Assembly (NCBI RefSeq): GCF_030268885.1
Contig: NZ_BSSA01000016.1
Location: 62,001 to 126,000, forward strand
Reading direction: 5' to 3'
Length of the DNA stretch: 64,000 bases
Source of the DNA: Kitasatospora phosalacinea
GTDB lineage: Bacteria > Actinomycetota > Actinomycetes > Streptomycetales > Streptomycetaceae
Below are positions 46,082 to 55,093 of the stretch, piece after piece. The position numbers were made by a program, and so were the translations under genes. The notes under the pieces were generated by a model, which saw only the letters and a program-made list of their open reading frames with translations, did no database searches and was not told where the DNA came from. How positions within the stretch are numbered: the first letter of the stretch is position 1; each line of letters begins with the position of its first letter.

Positions 46082-46345
46082 TCAGGCAGCGACGTTGACG
46101 CGCTTGGTGATCGCCGACTTCTTGTTGGCGGCCTGGTTCTTGTGGATGACGCCCTTGCTCACGGCCTTGTCGAGGGCCTTGGAGGCGGCGCGGGCGAGCT
46201 CGGTGGCCTTCTCGGTCTCACCGGCGGCAGCGGCCTCGCGGGCCTTGCGCAGGGCGGTCTTCAGCGAGGACTTGACGGCCTTGTTGCGCAGGCGCGCCTT
46301 CTCGTTGGTCTTGTTGCGCTTGATCTGGGACTTGATGTTCGCCAC
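46082..46345 (-). CDS. rpsT: 30S ribosomal protein bS20
   Basis: 87-residue basic helical protein, MANIKSQIKRNKTNEKARLR, binding 16S rRNA. The start codon is GTG with GAGG upstream; a non-ATG start for S20 is known in other bacteria and can serve autoregulation. It is convergent with holA and monocistronic. Confidence 0.98.
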   Translation of the reverse strand: MANIKSQIKRNKTNEKARLRNKAVKSSLKTALRKAREAAAAGETEKATELARAASKALDKAVSKGVIHKNQAANKKSAITKRVNVAA

Positions 46346-46511
46346 GAAAGAGCCTCAGTCTGTGTGAATCGTTGCTACGACGGGTCGCACCCCATGTCGC
46401 CGTTCGGACCTGCTGAGAGGGCATGCCGATGGCGGAGTGCAGCCGCCCACGCTACCAGGGCCGCCCCGGCCGACCCAAACCGGGCCGCCGGGCCCCGCGG
46501 CCGACGGCCCG

Positions 46512-46817
46512 TCAGGCGGTGAGCAGCGGTTCGCCGTAGTGCTCGACGGTCGGGAACGGGTCGTAGAAGCGGTGCAGCAGTTCGCGCCAGCGCCCGTACT
46601 CGGGGGAGCGGCGGAAGCCCTCGGTGTGGTCCTCCAGGGTGTCCCAGCCGACCTGCAGCAGGAAGCGGGAGGTGCTGCCCGCGTCCAGGCAGCGGCGCAG
46701 TTCGAGGGAGCGGAAGCCGCGCTGGGCGGCGATCAGCGGGCGGGCCTCGGCGAAGGCGGCGAGGAAGGCGTCTTCCTGGCCGGGGCGGACGTCGAGCAGG
46801 GCGCTTTCCAAGATCAT
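46512..46817 (-). CDS. Antibiotic biosynthesis monooxygenase-like (ABM) domain protein
   Basis: 101-residue single-domain protein with the dimeric alpha+beta barrel look of ABM/quinol monooxygenase proteins: LESALLDVRPGQEDAFLAAF, RGFRSLELRRCLDAG, FLLQVGWDTLEDHTEGFRRS. Such proteins may be small oxygenases, but many are of unknown function. The ATG start (46815-46817) is divergent from lepA with ~100 bases between them. Confidence 0.8.
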   Translation of the reverse strand: MILESALLDVRPGQEDAFLAAFAEARPLIAAQRGFRSLELRRCLDAGSTSRFLLQVGWDTLEDHTEGFRRSPEYGRWRELLHRFYDPFPTVEHYGEPLLTA

Positions 46818-46919
46818 GGGGTGATCGTCCCGCACGCCCGATCGGGCGGGAAGGACCGGGGCCGTTCGGCATGGGAGGATGGACGGAACCATATTGATCG
46901 GATCAGAAATCGGACCAAG

Positions 46920-48788
46920 GTGCCCGCGACCCCCAGCAACGTGCCAGAGCCCAGCCGTACTGACCCGGCGGTGATCCGCAACTTCTGCATCATCGCCCAC
47001 ATCGACCACGGCAAGTCGACGCTCGCCGACCGGATGCTGCAGATCACCGGCGTGGTGGACCCCCGGCAGATGCGCGCCCAGTACCTCGACCGGATGGACA
47101 TCGAGCGCGAGCGCGGCATCACCATCAAGTCCCAGGCCGTCCGCCTCCCGTGGGCGCCGCGGTCCGGTGAGCACGCGGGCACGACGCACATCCTCAACAT
47201 GATCGACACCCCCGGCCACGTGGACTTCACGTACGAGGTGTCCCGCTCCCTCGCGGCCTGCGAGGGGACCATCCTGGTGGTCGACGCCGCCCAGGGCATC
47301 GAGGCGCAGACCCTCGCCAACCTGTACCTGGCGCTGGAGAACGACCTCACGATCATCCCGGTGCTCAACAAGATCGACCTCCCGGCCGCCCAGCCGGAGA
47401 AGTACGCCGCCGAGATCGCGCACATCATCGGGTGCGACCCGGACGACGTGCTGAAGGTCTCCGCGAAGACCGGCCTCGGCGTCGAGGACCTGCTCGACCA
47501 CGTGGTCGAGAAGATCCCGGCCCCGGTCGGCGTCAAGGAGGCCCCGGCCCGCGCGATGATCTTCGACTCGGTGTACGACGCCTACCGCGGCGTGGTCACC
47601 TACGTCCGCGTGGTCGACGGCCAGCTCACCAAGCGCGAGCGGATCGCCATGATGTCCACCGGCGCGACCCACGAGCTGCTGGAGATCGGCGTCATCTCGC
47701 CCGAGCCCAAGGTCGCCGACGGCCTCGGCGTCGGCGAGGTCGGCTACATCATCACCGGTGTGAAGGACGTCCGGCAGTCCAAGGTCGGCGACACCATCAC
47801 CTCGCAGAACAAGGGCGCCACCGAGCCGCTCGGCGGCTACAAGGACCCGCGCCCGATGGTGTTCTCCGGCCTCTACCCGCTGGACGGCTCGGACTACCCG
47901 CTGCTGCGCGACGCCCTGGACAAGCTGCGGCTGAACGACGCCGCGCTGGTCTACGAGCCGGAGACCTCGGTCGCGCTCGGCTTCGGCTACCGCTGCGGCT
48001 TCCTCGGCCTGCTGCACCTGGAGATCATCCGGGAGCGCCTGGAGCGCGAGTTCAACCTCGACCTGATCTCCACCGCCCCGAACGTGATCTACCGGGTGAT
48101 CATGGAGGACGGCACCGAGCACACCGTCACCAACCCGAGCGAGTTCCCCACCGGCAAGATCGCCGAGGTGTTCGAGCCGGTGGTGCGCGGCACCATCCTC
48201 GCCCCGAACGAGTTCGTCGGCGCGATCATGGAGCTCTGCCAGTCCCGCCGCGGCACCCTGCAGGGCATGGACTACCTCTCCGAGGACCGGGTCGAGCTGC
48301 GCTACACCCTGCCGCTGGCCGAGATCGTCTTCGACTTCTTCGACCAGCTGAAGTCCAAGACCCGCGGCTACGCCTCGCTCGACTACGAGCCCATCGGCGA
48401 GCAGTCCGCCAACCTGGTCAAGGTCGACATCCTGCTGCACGGCGACGCGGTGGACGCGTTCTCCGCGATCGTGCACAAGGACAAGGCCTACAACTACGGC
48501 GTGATGATGGCCGGCAAGCTGCAGAAGCTGATCCCGCGCCAGCAGTTCGAGGTGCCGATCCAGGCCGCGATCGGCTCCCGGGTGATCGCCCGCGAGACGG
48601 TCCGGGCGATCCGCAAGGACGTCCTCGCCAAGTGCTACGGCGGTGACATCTCGCGCAAGCGGAAGCTGCTGGAGAAGCAGAAGGAGGGCAAGAAGCGGAT
48701 GAAGATGGTCGGCCGGGTGGAGGTCCCGCAGGAGGCCTTCATCGCCGCGCTGTCGACGGACGCGGAGGCCCCGAAGGAGAAGAAGTAG
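46920..48788 (+). CDS. lepA: Elongation factor 4 (LepA)
   Basis: 622-residue translational GTPase that back-translocates or helps assemble ribosomes. The G domain has FCIIAHIDHGKSTL (P-loop), RGITIKS (switch I), DTPGHVDF and NKIDLP. Domains II, III, V and the LepA-specific C-terminal domain (ending in many Lys) are complete. The GTG giving MPATPSNVPEPSRTDP is used by homology; a second GTG 7 codons later (VPEPSRT) cannot be excluded. No good Shine-Dalgarno. A large palindrome follows. Confidence 0.96.
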   Translation: MPATPSNVPEPSRTDPAVIRNFCIIAHIDHGKSTLADRMLQITGVVDPRQMRAQYLDRMDIERERGITIKSQAVRLPWAPRSGEHAGTTHILNMIDTPGHVDFTYEVSRSLAACEGTILVVDAAQGIEAQTLANLYLALENDLTIIPVLNKIDLPAAQPEKYAAEIAHIIGCDPDDVLKVSAKTGLGVEDLLDHVVEKIPAPVGVKEAPARAMIFDSVYDAYRGVVTYVRVVDGQLTKRERIAMMSTGATHELLEIGVISPEPKVADGLGVGEVGYIITGVKDVRQSKVGDTITSQNKGATEPLGGYKDPRPMVFSGLYPLDGSDYPLLRDALDKLRLNDAALVYEPETSVALGFGYRCGFLGLLHLEIIRERLEREFNLDLISTAPNVIYRVIMEDGTEHTVTNPSEFPTGKIAEVFEPVVRGTILAPNEFVGAIMELCQSRRGTLQGMDYLSEDRVELRYTLPLAEIVFDFFDQLKSKTRGYASLDYEPIGEQSANLVKVDILLHGDAVDAFSAIVHKDKAYNYGVMMAGKLQKLIPRQQFEVPIQAAIGSRVIARETVRAIRKDVLAKCYGGDISRKRKLLEKQKEGKKRMKMVGRVEVPQEAFIAALSTDAEAPKEKK

Positions 48789-48803
48789 TCTCCGGGGCAG
48801 CAC

Positions 48804-48857
48804 GACGGCGGTGGGCCGGTTCCCCCTCCCGGGAGGGGGAACCGGCCCACCGCCGTC
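48804..48857. terminator. Perfect 54-bp palindrome between convergent genes
   Basis: Arms of 27 bases (48804-48830 and 48831-48857) are exact reverse complements with no spacer. It begins 15 bases after lepA and ends 18 bases before the oxidoreductase stop, so it should terminate both. Confidence 0.8.
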
Positions 48858-48875
48858 CTCGTCGAGAGGGGCCGC

Positions 48876-49943
48876 TCACCGCAGCGACAGCGGCAGGCCC
48901 TTGACGATGCCCGCCTTGACCAGCCGCCCGGTCGCGCCGGTCAGCACCCGGGGCCGCACCGAGTCGTCGCCGTGGATCAGCTGCACCAGCGCCTCGCCGC
49001 GCCCCAGGCTGAGGCACTGGGTGGCGTACCGGTACGAGAAGGGCTTGTCGGTGCGGCCGGTCAGCAGCTTGGCCAGGTAGTGGCCCTGGGGCATCGCGGT
49101 GGCGCAGGCCATCCGCAGTTCGCCGATGCCGGGCACCTCGACGGCCGCGGCGTCCCCGATCACGTACACCTCGGGGTGGGAGACCGAGCGCAGGTGGTCG
49201 TCGACCAGAGCGCGGCCCTGCGCGTTGACGGCCAGGCCGGAGGCGGCGGCCAGCGGCTGCGGCTCCATCGAGGCGGCCCACACCACCACCTCCGCGGGGA
49301 TCTCCCCGTCCTCGCAGGTCAGGCCGTGCGCGGTGACGGCGGTGACCCGTCGGTTCTCGTCGACCCGCGCCCCGAGGCGGTCGAGCACCGCCAGGACGTG
49401 CGCCCGGCCGCGCTCCGACAGCCAGCCGCCGACCCGCCCGGCCGCGACCAGCCGAACCTGCCAGGCCGGGTACGCCTCGGCGAGCTCGGTGGCCAGTTCG
49501 ATGCCGGTCGCCCCGCCGCCGACCACGGCGAGCATCCCGGGCGCGCCCTCGGCGAGCCGCCGGCGCAGTTCCTCGGCGCGCTCCGTCGGGTACGCGTGCT
49601 CGGCGGCGCCCGGCACCCCGCCCCAGCTGGTGCGGCTGCCGAGCGCGTACACCAGGGTGTCGTACGCCACCCGCTCGCCGTCCTCGGTGAGCACCTCGCG
49701 GGCGGCCAGGTCGAGTTCGACGGCCCGGGTGGCCCGGTGGGTGACCTTGCGGCCGCGCAGCACCCGGGCGATCTCGGGGCGGGCGACCTGGCGTCCGGCG
49801 GCGAGCTCGTGCAGCCGGACCCGGTGGGTGAAGCGCTGCTCGGGGGCGATCAGGGTGACCCGGTCCGGCCCGCGGCCGATCCTGGCGGCGGCGGACAGCC
49901 CCGCGTAGCCCGCGCCGATCACCACGATGTGCTTGCCGGTCAT
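48876..49943 (-). CDS. FAD-dependent pyridine nucleotide oxidoreductase (NDH-2-like)
   Basis: 355-residue flavoprotein. The FAD-binding GxGxxG (VIGAGYAGL, residues ~8-16) and the NAD(P)H-binding VVGGGATGIELA (~150) are both present, and YVIGDAAA (~267) marks the second FAD motif. There is no CxxxxC redox disulfide, so it belongs to the NADH dehydrogenase type 2-like group rather than disulfide reductases. The ATG has GGAGGAGGAC upstream. It lies 82 bases downstream of an ECF41 sigma gene in the same direction, the usual COE partner (oxidoreductase class) of that sigma family, and is probably its target. Confidence 0.88.
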   Translation of the reverse strand: MTGKHIVVIGAGYAGLSAAARIGRGPDRVTLIAPEQRFTHRVRLHELAAGRQVARPEIARVLRGRKVTHRATRAVELDLAAREVLTEDGERVAYDTLVYALGSRTSWGGVPGAAEHAYPTERAEELRRRLAEGAPGMLAVVGGGATGIELATELAEAYPAWQVRLVAAGRVGGWLSERGRAHVLAVLDRLGARVDENRRVTAVTAHGLTCEDGEIPAEVVVWAASMEPQPLAAASGLAVNAQGRALVDDHLRSVSHPEVYVIGDAAAVEVPGIGELRMACATAMPQGHYLAKLLTGRTDKPFSYRYATQCLSLGRGEALVQLIHGDDSVRPRVLTGATGRLVKAGIVKGLPLSLR

Positions 49944-50025
49944 CTCGTCCTCCTCCGTGATCCCGCCCGGTTGCGGTTCTGGAAGGGGGACTGGACAGCC
50001 CGCCGGAACGTGACCGTGATCCGGG

Positions 50026-50946
50026 TCACACCTCCTGGAGGTGTCCGAGCTTCTCCGGGTTCACCATCACGTACACGGCGGTGACCAGGCCGTTCTCGAC
50101 GCTGAACGCCAGGACGCCGCCGACCGTGCCGGGCGCCGCGTACCAGACCGCGCCCGCCTCGCCGTTGACCAGCGTCGGCACCAGCGGGCGGTCGGGGGCG
50201 ACCGCGCGGGTGGTGAACTTGCGCAGCAGCCGGGTGACGTACGGCGCGCCGTGCACCGGGCGGCGCACCGCATTGACGACACCGCCGCCGTCGGCGTGCC
50301 AGACCACCTCGGGGTCGAGCATCGACACCAGCGTCGCCAGGTCGCCGCCGGCCGCCGCGGCGGTGAAGGCCGACACCACCCGGTGGTGCTCGACCGGGTC
50401 GACCGCCGCGCGCCGGCCGCCGCCGCGGACCCGGCGGCGGGCCCGGGAGGCGAGCTGGCGGGCGGCCTCGGGGGAGCGGTCCAGCACCGGGGCGATCTCG
50501 TCGAAGCCGACCGCGAACACGTCGTGCAGCACGAACGCCGCCCGCTCGGCCGGGGTCAGCTGCTCCATCACCGCCAGCATCGCCACCGACACCTGCTCGC
50601 CCAGCTCGGCCACCTCGGCGGGGGAGTCCGCGGCGTCCGACAGCACCGGCTCCGGCAGCCACTCGCCGACGTACGCCTCCCGGCGGGCCCGGGCCGAGCC
50701 CAGCTGGTCGTAGCAGAGCCGGGTGACCACCGTGGTCAGGTACGCGCGCGGGTCGGTGACGTCCGTCCGGTCGGCGGACTGCCAGCGCAGCCAGGCGTCC
50801 TGCAGCACGTCCTCGGCGTCGGCGACCGAGCCCAGCAGGCGGTAGGCCACCGCGCCCAGGTAGCGGCGCTCGGCCTGGAAGGCGGCAGCGGCGGCGAGGG
50901 CGTCGTCGGTGACGGCGTCGGCGGCGGCGGTGTTCGGATCGGGCAC
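50026..50946 (-). CDS. ECF41-family RNA polymerase sigma factor with SnoaL-like C-terminus
   Basis: 306-residue sigma factor. Sigma2 (~25-95, GSVADAEDVLQDAWLRW), sigma4 (~130-180, LTPAERAAFVLHDVFAVGFDEIA in part) and a ~120-residue SnoaL_2-like domain. The latter carries WHADGGG and VNPEKL, the two motifs typical of ECF41, whose C-terminal domain modulates sigma activity instead of an anti-sigma factor. The neighbouring downstream FAD oxidoreductase fits the known ECF41-COE pairing. The ATG is used; the environmental signal is unknown. Confidence 0.92.
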   Translation of the reverse strand: MPDPNTAAADAVTDDALAAAAAFQAERRYLGAVAYRLLGSVADAEDVLQDAWLRWQSADRTDVTDPRAYLTTVVTRLCYDQLGSARARREAYVGEWLPEPVLSDAADSPAEVAELGEQVSVAMLAVMEQLTPAERAAFVLHDVFAVGFDEIAPVLDRSPEAARQLASRARRRVRGGGRRAAVDPVEHHRVVSAFTAAAAGGDLATLVSMLDPEVVWHADGGGVVNAVRRPVHGAPYVTRLLRKFTTRAVAPDRPLVPTLVNGEAGAVWYAAPGTVGGVLAFSVENGLVTAVYVMVNPEKLGHLQEV

Positions 50947-51073
50947 CCGGCCACCGTAGCGCGGCGAACGGCGGCCGCGGCAGGCGGCACTGACCCGGCG
51001 TCAGGAACGCGGACGCGCCGGGGGAGGGCCGCGGTGCGGCGGCCCTCCCCCGGCGCGGCGGGCGGTGCGGCGG

Positions 51074-53113
51074 TCAGTCGACCTCGGCCACCGCCTCGGC
51101 GAACTGGGCCCGGTACAGGCGGGCGTAGGCGCCGTCCGCGGCGATCAGTTCGTCGTGGTTGCCCTGCTCGACGATCGAGCCGTTCTCCATGACCAGGATC
51201 ACGTCGGCGTCCCGGATGGTGGAGAGGCGGTGCGCGATCACGAAGCTGGTGCGGCCGGTGCGCAGTTCGGCCATCGCGCGCTGGATCAGCACCTCGGTGC
51301 GGGTGTCGACGGAGCTGGTGGCCTCGTCGAGGACCAGGATCGAGGGCTGGGCGAGGAAGGCCCGGGCGATGGTGATCAGCTGCTTCTCGCCCGCGCTGAC
51401 GCCGGTGCCCTCGTCGTCCAGGACGGTGTCGTAGCCCTCGGGCAGCGTCCGGACGAAGCGGTCGACGTGCGCGGCCCTCGCCGCCGCGACGACCTGCTCG
51501 CGGGTGGCGCTCTCGGCGCCGTACGCGATGTTCTCGGCGATGGTGCCGCCGAACAGCCAGGTGTCCTGGAGCACCATGCCGATGCCGGAGCGCAGCTCCT
51601 CGCGGGACATCGCGGCGATGTCCACGCCGTCCAGGGTGATCCGGCCGCCGCTGACCTCGTAGAAGCGCATCAGCAGGTTGACCATGGTGGTCTTGCCCGC
51701 GCCGGTCGGGCCGACGATGGCCACCGTGTGACCCGGCTCGACCTTCAGGGACAGGCCCTCGATGAGCGGCTTGTCGGGGTCGTAGCGGAAGGAGACGTCC
51801 TCGAACGCGACCCGGCCGTGGAGCTCGGCGGGGCGCTCGGGGTGCTGCGGCTCGGGGGACTGCTCCTCGGCGTCCAGCAGTTCGAAGACCCGCTCGGCGG
51901 AGGCCACGCCGGACTGCACCAGGTTGGCCATCGAGGCGACCTGGCTGAGCGGCTGGCTGAACTGCCGGGAGTACTGGATGAACGCCTGCACGTCGCCGAT
52001 CGACAGTGCGCCGGAGGCCACCCGCAGGCCGCCGACCACCGCGACCAGCACGTAGTTGATGTTGCCGACCAGCATCATCGCGGGCTGGATGATGCCCGAG
52101 ATGAACTGCGCCCTGAAGGACGCCTCGTAGAGCGCCTGGTTCTCCTTCTCGAAGAGCTCGGCGGCCTCCTTCTGGCGGCCGAAGACCTTCACCAGGCTGT
52201 GCCCGGTGAACATCTCCTCGATGTGCGCGTTCAGCCTGCCGGTGGAGCCCCACTGCTTGATGAACTGCGGCTGGGCGCGCTTGCCGACCTTGGTGGCGAC
52301 GACCACCGAGACCGGTACCGAGACCAGCGCGATCACGGCCAGCAGCGGGGAGATCCAGAACATCATCGCCAGCACGCCGACGATGGTGAGCAGCGAGTTC
52401 ACCACCTGGCCCATGGTCTGCTGCATGGACTGGTTGATGTTGTCGATGTCGTTGGTGACCCGGCTGAGCACCTCGCCGCGCGACTGGCGGTCGAAGTAGC
52501 TGAGCGGCAGCCGGGACAGCTTCGCCTCGACCTCCTCGCGCAGCCGGAACACCGTCCGGTTGATCGCCAGCGCGGCCAGTCGGCCCTGGAAGACGCCGAA
52601 CACGATCGCGGCCAGGTAGATGCCGAGCACCCAGAGCAGGACGGTGCCGATGGCGTGGAAGTCCATGCCCTGGCCGGGCGTGAAGTCGATGGTGGAGAGC
52701 AGGTCGGCCTTGGTGCCCTGGCCCTCGGCACGCATCTTCTCCAGGACGGCCTGCTTGCTGGGGGCTCCGGCGAAGGCCGGGCCGGTGGCCCCGGCGGCGA
52801 TCAGGTCGGTCGCCTTGCCGAGCACCCGGGGGCCGACCACCTGGCAGCCGATGGCGAGCACGCCGAGGCCGAGCACGGTGAACAGCAGCTTGCGCTCGGG
52901 GCCGAGCAGGCCGAGCAGGCGCTTCGCGGAGCCGCCGAAGTCCTTGGACTTCTCGGCGCCCTGCGCGCCCATGAACCGGCCCGGGCCACCGCCGCCGCGC
53001 CGGGCCGCGGCCTCCTGCGAACCGGAGACGGCGGGGGCGGCGGGCGCCTCGGCCAGCTCGGTCGCCCGGGACTTGGCGAGGTCGGGCTTGTCGGGGTTCT
53101 CGGGGCCGGTCAC
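51074..53113 (-). CDS. ABC exporter subunit B (TMD-NBD half-transporter)
   Basis: 679-residue half-transporter. A ~70-residue polar N-terminal extension is followed by six transmembrane helices (~90-370) and an NBD (~410-670). Walker A GPTGAGKTT is intact and Walker B LVLDEATS has the catalytic Glu, but the signature reads VSAGEKQ rather than LSGGQ. This asymmetry fits a heterodimer with the upstream gene. The GTG overlaps its stop by 4 bases (53110-53113), so translation is coupled and equal expression is likely. Substrate unknown; related pairs export lipids or drugs. Confidence 0.92.
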   Translation of the reverse strand: MTGPENPDKPDLAKSRATELAEAPAAPAVSGSQEAAARRGGGGPGRFMGAQGAEKSKDFGGSAKRLLGLLGPERKLLFTVLGLGVLAIGCQVVGPRVLGKATDLIAAGATGPAFAGAPSKQAVLEKMRAEGQGTKADLLSTIDFTPGQGMDFHAIGTVLLWVLGIYLAAIVFGVFQGRLAALAINRTVFRLREEVEAKLSRLPLSYFDRQSRGEVLSRVTNDIDNINQSMQQTMGQVVNSLLTIVGVLAMMFWISPLLAVIALVSVPVSVVVATKVGKRAQPQFIKQWGSTGRLNAHIEEMFTGHSLVKVFGRQKEAAELFEKENQALYEASFRAQFISGIIQPAMMLVGNINYVLVAVVGGLRVASGALSIGDVQAFIQYSRQFSQPLSQVASMANLVQSGVASAERVFELLDAEEQSPEPQHPERPAELHGRVAFEDVSFRYDPDKPLIEGLSLKVEPGHTVAIVGPTGAGKTTMVNLLMRFYEVSGGRITLDGVDIAAMSREELRSGIGMVLQDTWLFGGTIAENIAYGAESATREQVVAAARAAHVDRFVRTLPEGYDTVLDDEGTGVSAGEKQLITIARAFLAQPSILVLDEATSSVDTRTEVLIQRAMAELRTGRTSFVIAHRLSTIRDADVILVMENGSIVEQGNHDELIAADGAYARLYRAQFAEAVAEVD

Positions 53114-54843
53114 GCCGCCTCCTGCTCGGTGAGCTGGGAGAGCACGATCTCCCGGTACGTCGGGTTGTCGGCCATGAGTTCCTGGTGGGTGCCGGTGCCG
53201 ACCACGGCGCCCTCGTCCAGGACGACGATCCGGTCGGCGTCGCGGATGGTGGAGACCCGCTGGGCGACGATCACCACGGTGGCGTCCCCGGTCTCCCGGG
53301 CGAGCGCGGCGCGCAGCCGGGCGTCGGTGGCGTAGTCGAGGGCGGAGAACGAGTCGTCGAACAGGTAGATCTCCGGCTTGCGGACCAGCGCGCGGGCGAT
53401 CGCCAGGCGCTGGCGCTGGCCGCCGGAGACGTTGGTGCCGCCCTGGGCGATCGGGGCGTTCAGGCCCTCGGGGAACTTCCGCACGAAGTCCGCGGCCTGG
53501 GCGGTCTCCAGGGCCTGCCAGAGTTCCTCGTCGGTGGCCTCGGGCTTGCCGTAGCGCAGGTTGGAGGCGACGGTGCCGGAGAACAGGTACGGCTTCTGCG
53601 GGACGAGCCCGATGATCTCGGACAGCTTGACCGGGTCGAGCTCGCGCACGTCCACGCCGTCGATCAGCACCTCGCCGCCGGTCGCGTCGAACAGCCGGGG
53701 GACGAGGCCGAGCAGGGTGGTCTTGCCGGAGCCGGTGGAGCCGATGACGGCGGTGGTCCGGCCGGGCCGGGCGGTCAGGTCGACGCCGCGCAGCACCGGG
53801 GCCTCGGCGCCGGGGTAGCGGAAGTCGACGCCGCGCAGCTCCAGGGTGCCGCGGGTGCGCAGTTCGGTGACCGGGTGCAGCGGGGGCACGACGCTGGACT
53901 CGGTGTCCAGCACCTCCTGGATGCGCTCGGCGCAGACCTCGGCGCGCGGCACCATCATGAACATGAAGGTGGCCATCATGACGCTCATCAGGATCTGCAT
54001 CAGGTAGGAGAGGAACGCGGTGAGCGCGCCGATCTGCATGCCGCCGCTCTCGATGCGGTGCGCACCGAACCAGAACACGGCGACGCTGGAGATGTTCACG
54101 ACGCCCATCACGACCGGGAACATCAGCGACATCAGCCGGCCGACCCGCAGCGCGTAGTCGGCGAGCTCGCCGTTGGCGCCGGTGAAGCGGGCCTTCTCGT
54201 GGTCGTCCTTGACGAAGGCCCGGATGACCCGGATGCCGGTGATCTGCTCGCGCATGATCCGGTTGACCGCGTCGATCCGGGTCTGCATGCCGCGGAACTG
54301 CGGCCGCATCTTGGCGACCAGCACGGTGACCACCGCACCCAGCGCGGGCACCACGGCGAGCAGCAGGCCGGAGAGCGGCACGTCCTGGTTGAGCGCCATC
54401 ACGATGCCGCCGACGCACATGATCGGCGCGGCGACCATCAGGGTGAAGGTCAGCAGGGCCAGCATCTGGACCTGCTGGACGTCGTTGGTGGTCCGGGTGA
54501 TCAGCGAGGGCGCGCCGAACTGGTTGAGCTCGCGGGCGGAGAAGTCCTGGACCCGGGAGAACACCGCGCCGCGGATGTCCCGGCCGATGGCCATGGCGGT
54601 GCGCGCACCGTAGTGGACCGCGCCGATCGAGCAGACGGCCTGGGCCAGCGACACGCCGACCATGACCCCGCCGACGCGCAGGATGTAGCCGGTGTCGCCC
54701 TTGAGCACGCCGTCGTCGATGATGTCCGCGTTCAGCGTCGGCAGGTAGAGCATGCCGATGGTGGACACCAGCTGCAGCAGCACCAGCAGGGTGATGTCCC
54801 GGGTGTAGGGGCCCAGGTGGGCCCGTAGGAGTCTGAAAAGCAC
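53110..54843 (-). CDS. ABC exporter subunit A (TMD-NBD half-transporter)
   Basis: 577-residue half-transporter. Six transmembrane helices (~15-300) are followed by an NBD (~335-575). Walker A GSTGSGKTT and a canonical signature VSGGQRQRL are present. Walker B reads YLFDDSFSALD, with Asp in place of the catalytic Glu. Thus the site built from this Walker B and the partner signature is degenerate, while the other site is intact. The start is GTG with a weak Shine-Dalgarno (GAGAG). Two palindromes lie just upstream. Confidence 0.92.
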   Translation of the reverse strand: MLFRLLRAHLGPYTRDITLLVLLQLVSTIGMLYLPTLNADIIDDGVLKGDTGYILRVGGVMVGVSLAQAVCSIGAVHYGARTAMAIGRDIRGAVFSRVQDFSARELNQFGAPSLITRTTNDVQQVQMLALLTFTLMVAAPIMCVGGIVMALNQDVPLSGLLLAVVPALGAVVTVLVAKMRPQFRGMQTRIDAVNRIMREQITGIRVIRAFVKDDHEKARFTGANGELADYALRVGRLMSLMFPVVMGVVNISSVAVFWFGAHRIESGGMQIGALTAFLSYLMQILMSVMMATFMFMMVPRAEVCAERIQEVLDTESSVVPPLHPVTELRTRGTLELRGVDFRYPGAEAPVLRGVDLTARPGRTTAVIGSTGSGKTTLLGLVPRLFDATGGEVLIDGVDVRELDPVKLSEIIGLVPQKPYLFSGTVASNLRYGKPEATDEELWQALETAQAADFVRKFPEGLNAPIAQGGTNVSGGQRQRLAIARALVRKPEIYLFDDSFSALDYATDARLRAALARETGDATVVIVAQRVSTIRDADRIVVLDEGAVVGTGTHQELMADNPTYREIVLSQLTEQEAA

Positions 54844-55093
54844 CGTGACACTCTCGTCTGCGGAGGGGATGCGCGCATCCCGATTTCGGGTACTTGTGGG
54901 AAAGCTTCACGTTCGAACGGCTGCTGCACTGCCGACCTGGGGGTGTGCCAGCTCACGTCACCCCCTTACGGATCGGCTCCCCACCCCCTAGGCTGCTGCT
55001 GCCCTCTTGTTACTCACCGGTTAAGTCGGTGGTCGGTCGCCCCCACGACCGGCGCCCGCCCACTCTCGGTCCACCCGCCCCCGGAGGTCCTCG
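54844..55093. promoter_or_regulatory. Divergent promoter region between the ABC exporter and acyl-CoA synthetase
   Basis: 250 bases. On the exporter side are a 16-bp perfect palindrome GGGATGCGCGCATCCC (54866-54881) and an overlapping CCCGATTTCGGG (54879-54890). On the synthetase side is TTACTCACCGGTTAAGT (55010-55026), similar to TetR-type fatty-acid operators. The first two look like operator sites, for example of MarR/TetR proteins; no regulator gene is adjacent. Confidence 0.45.
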
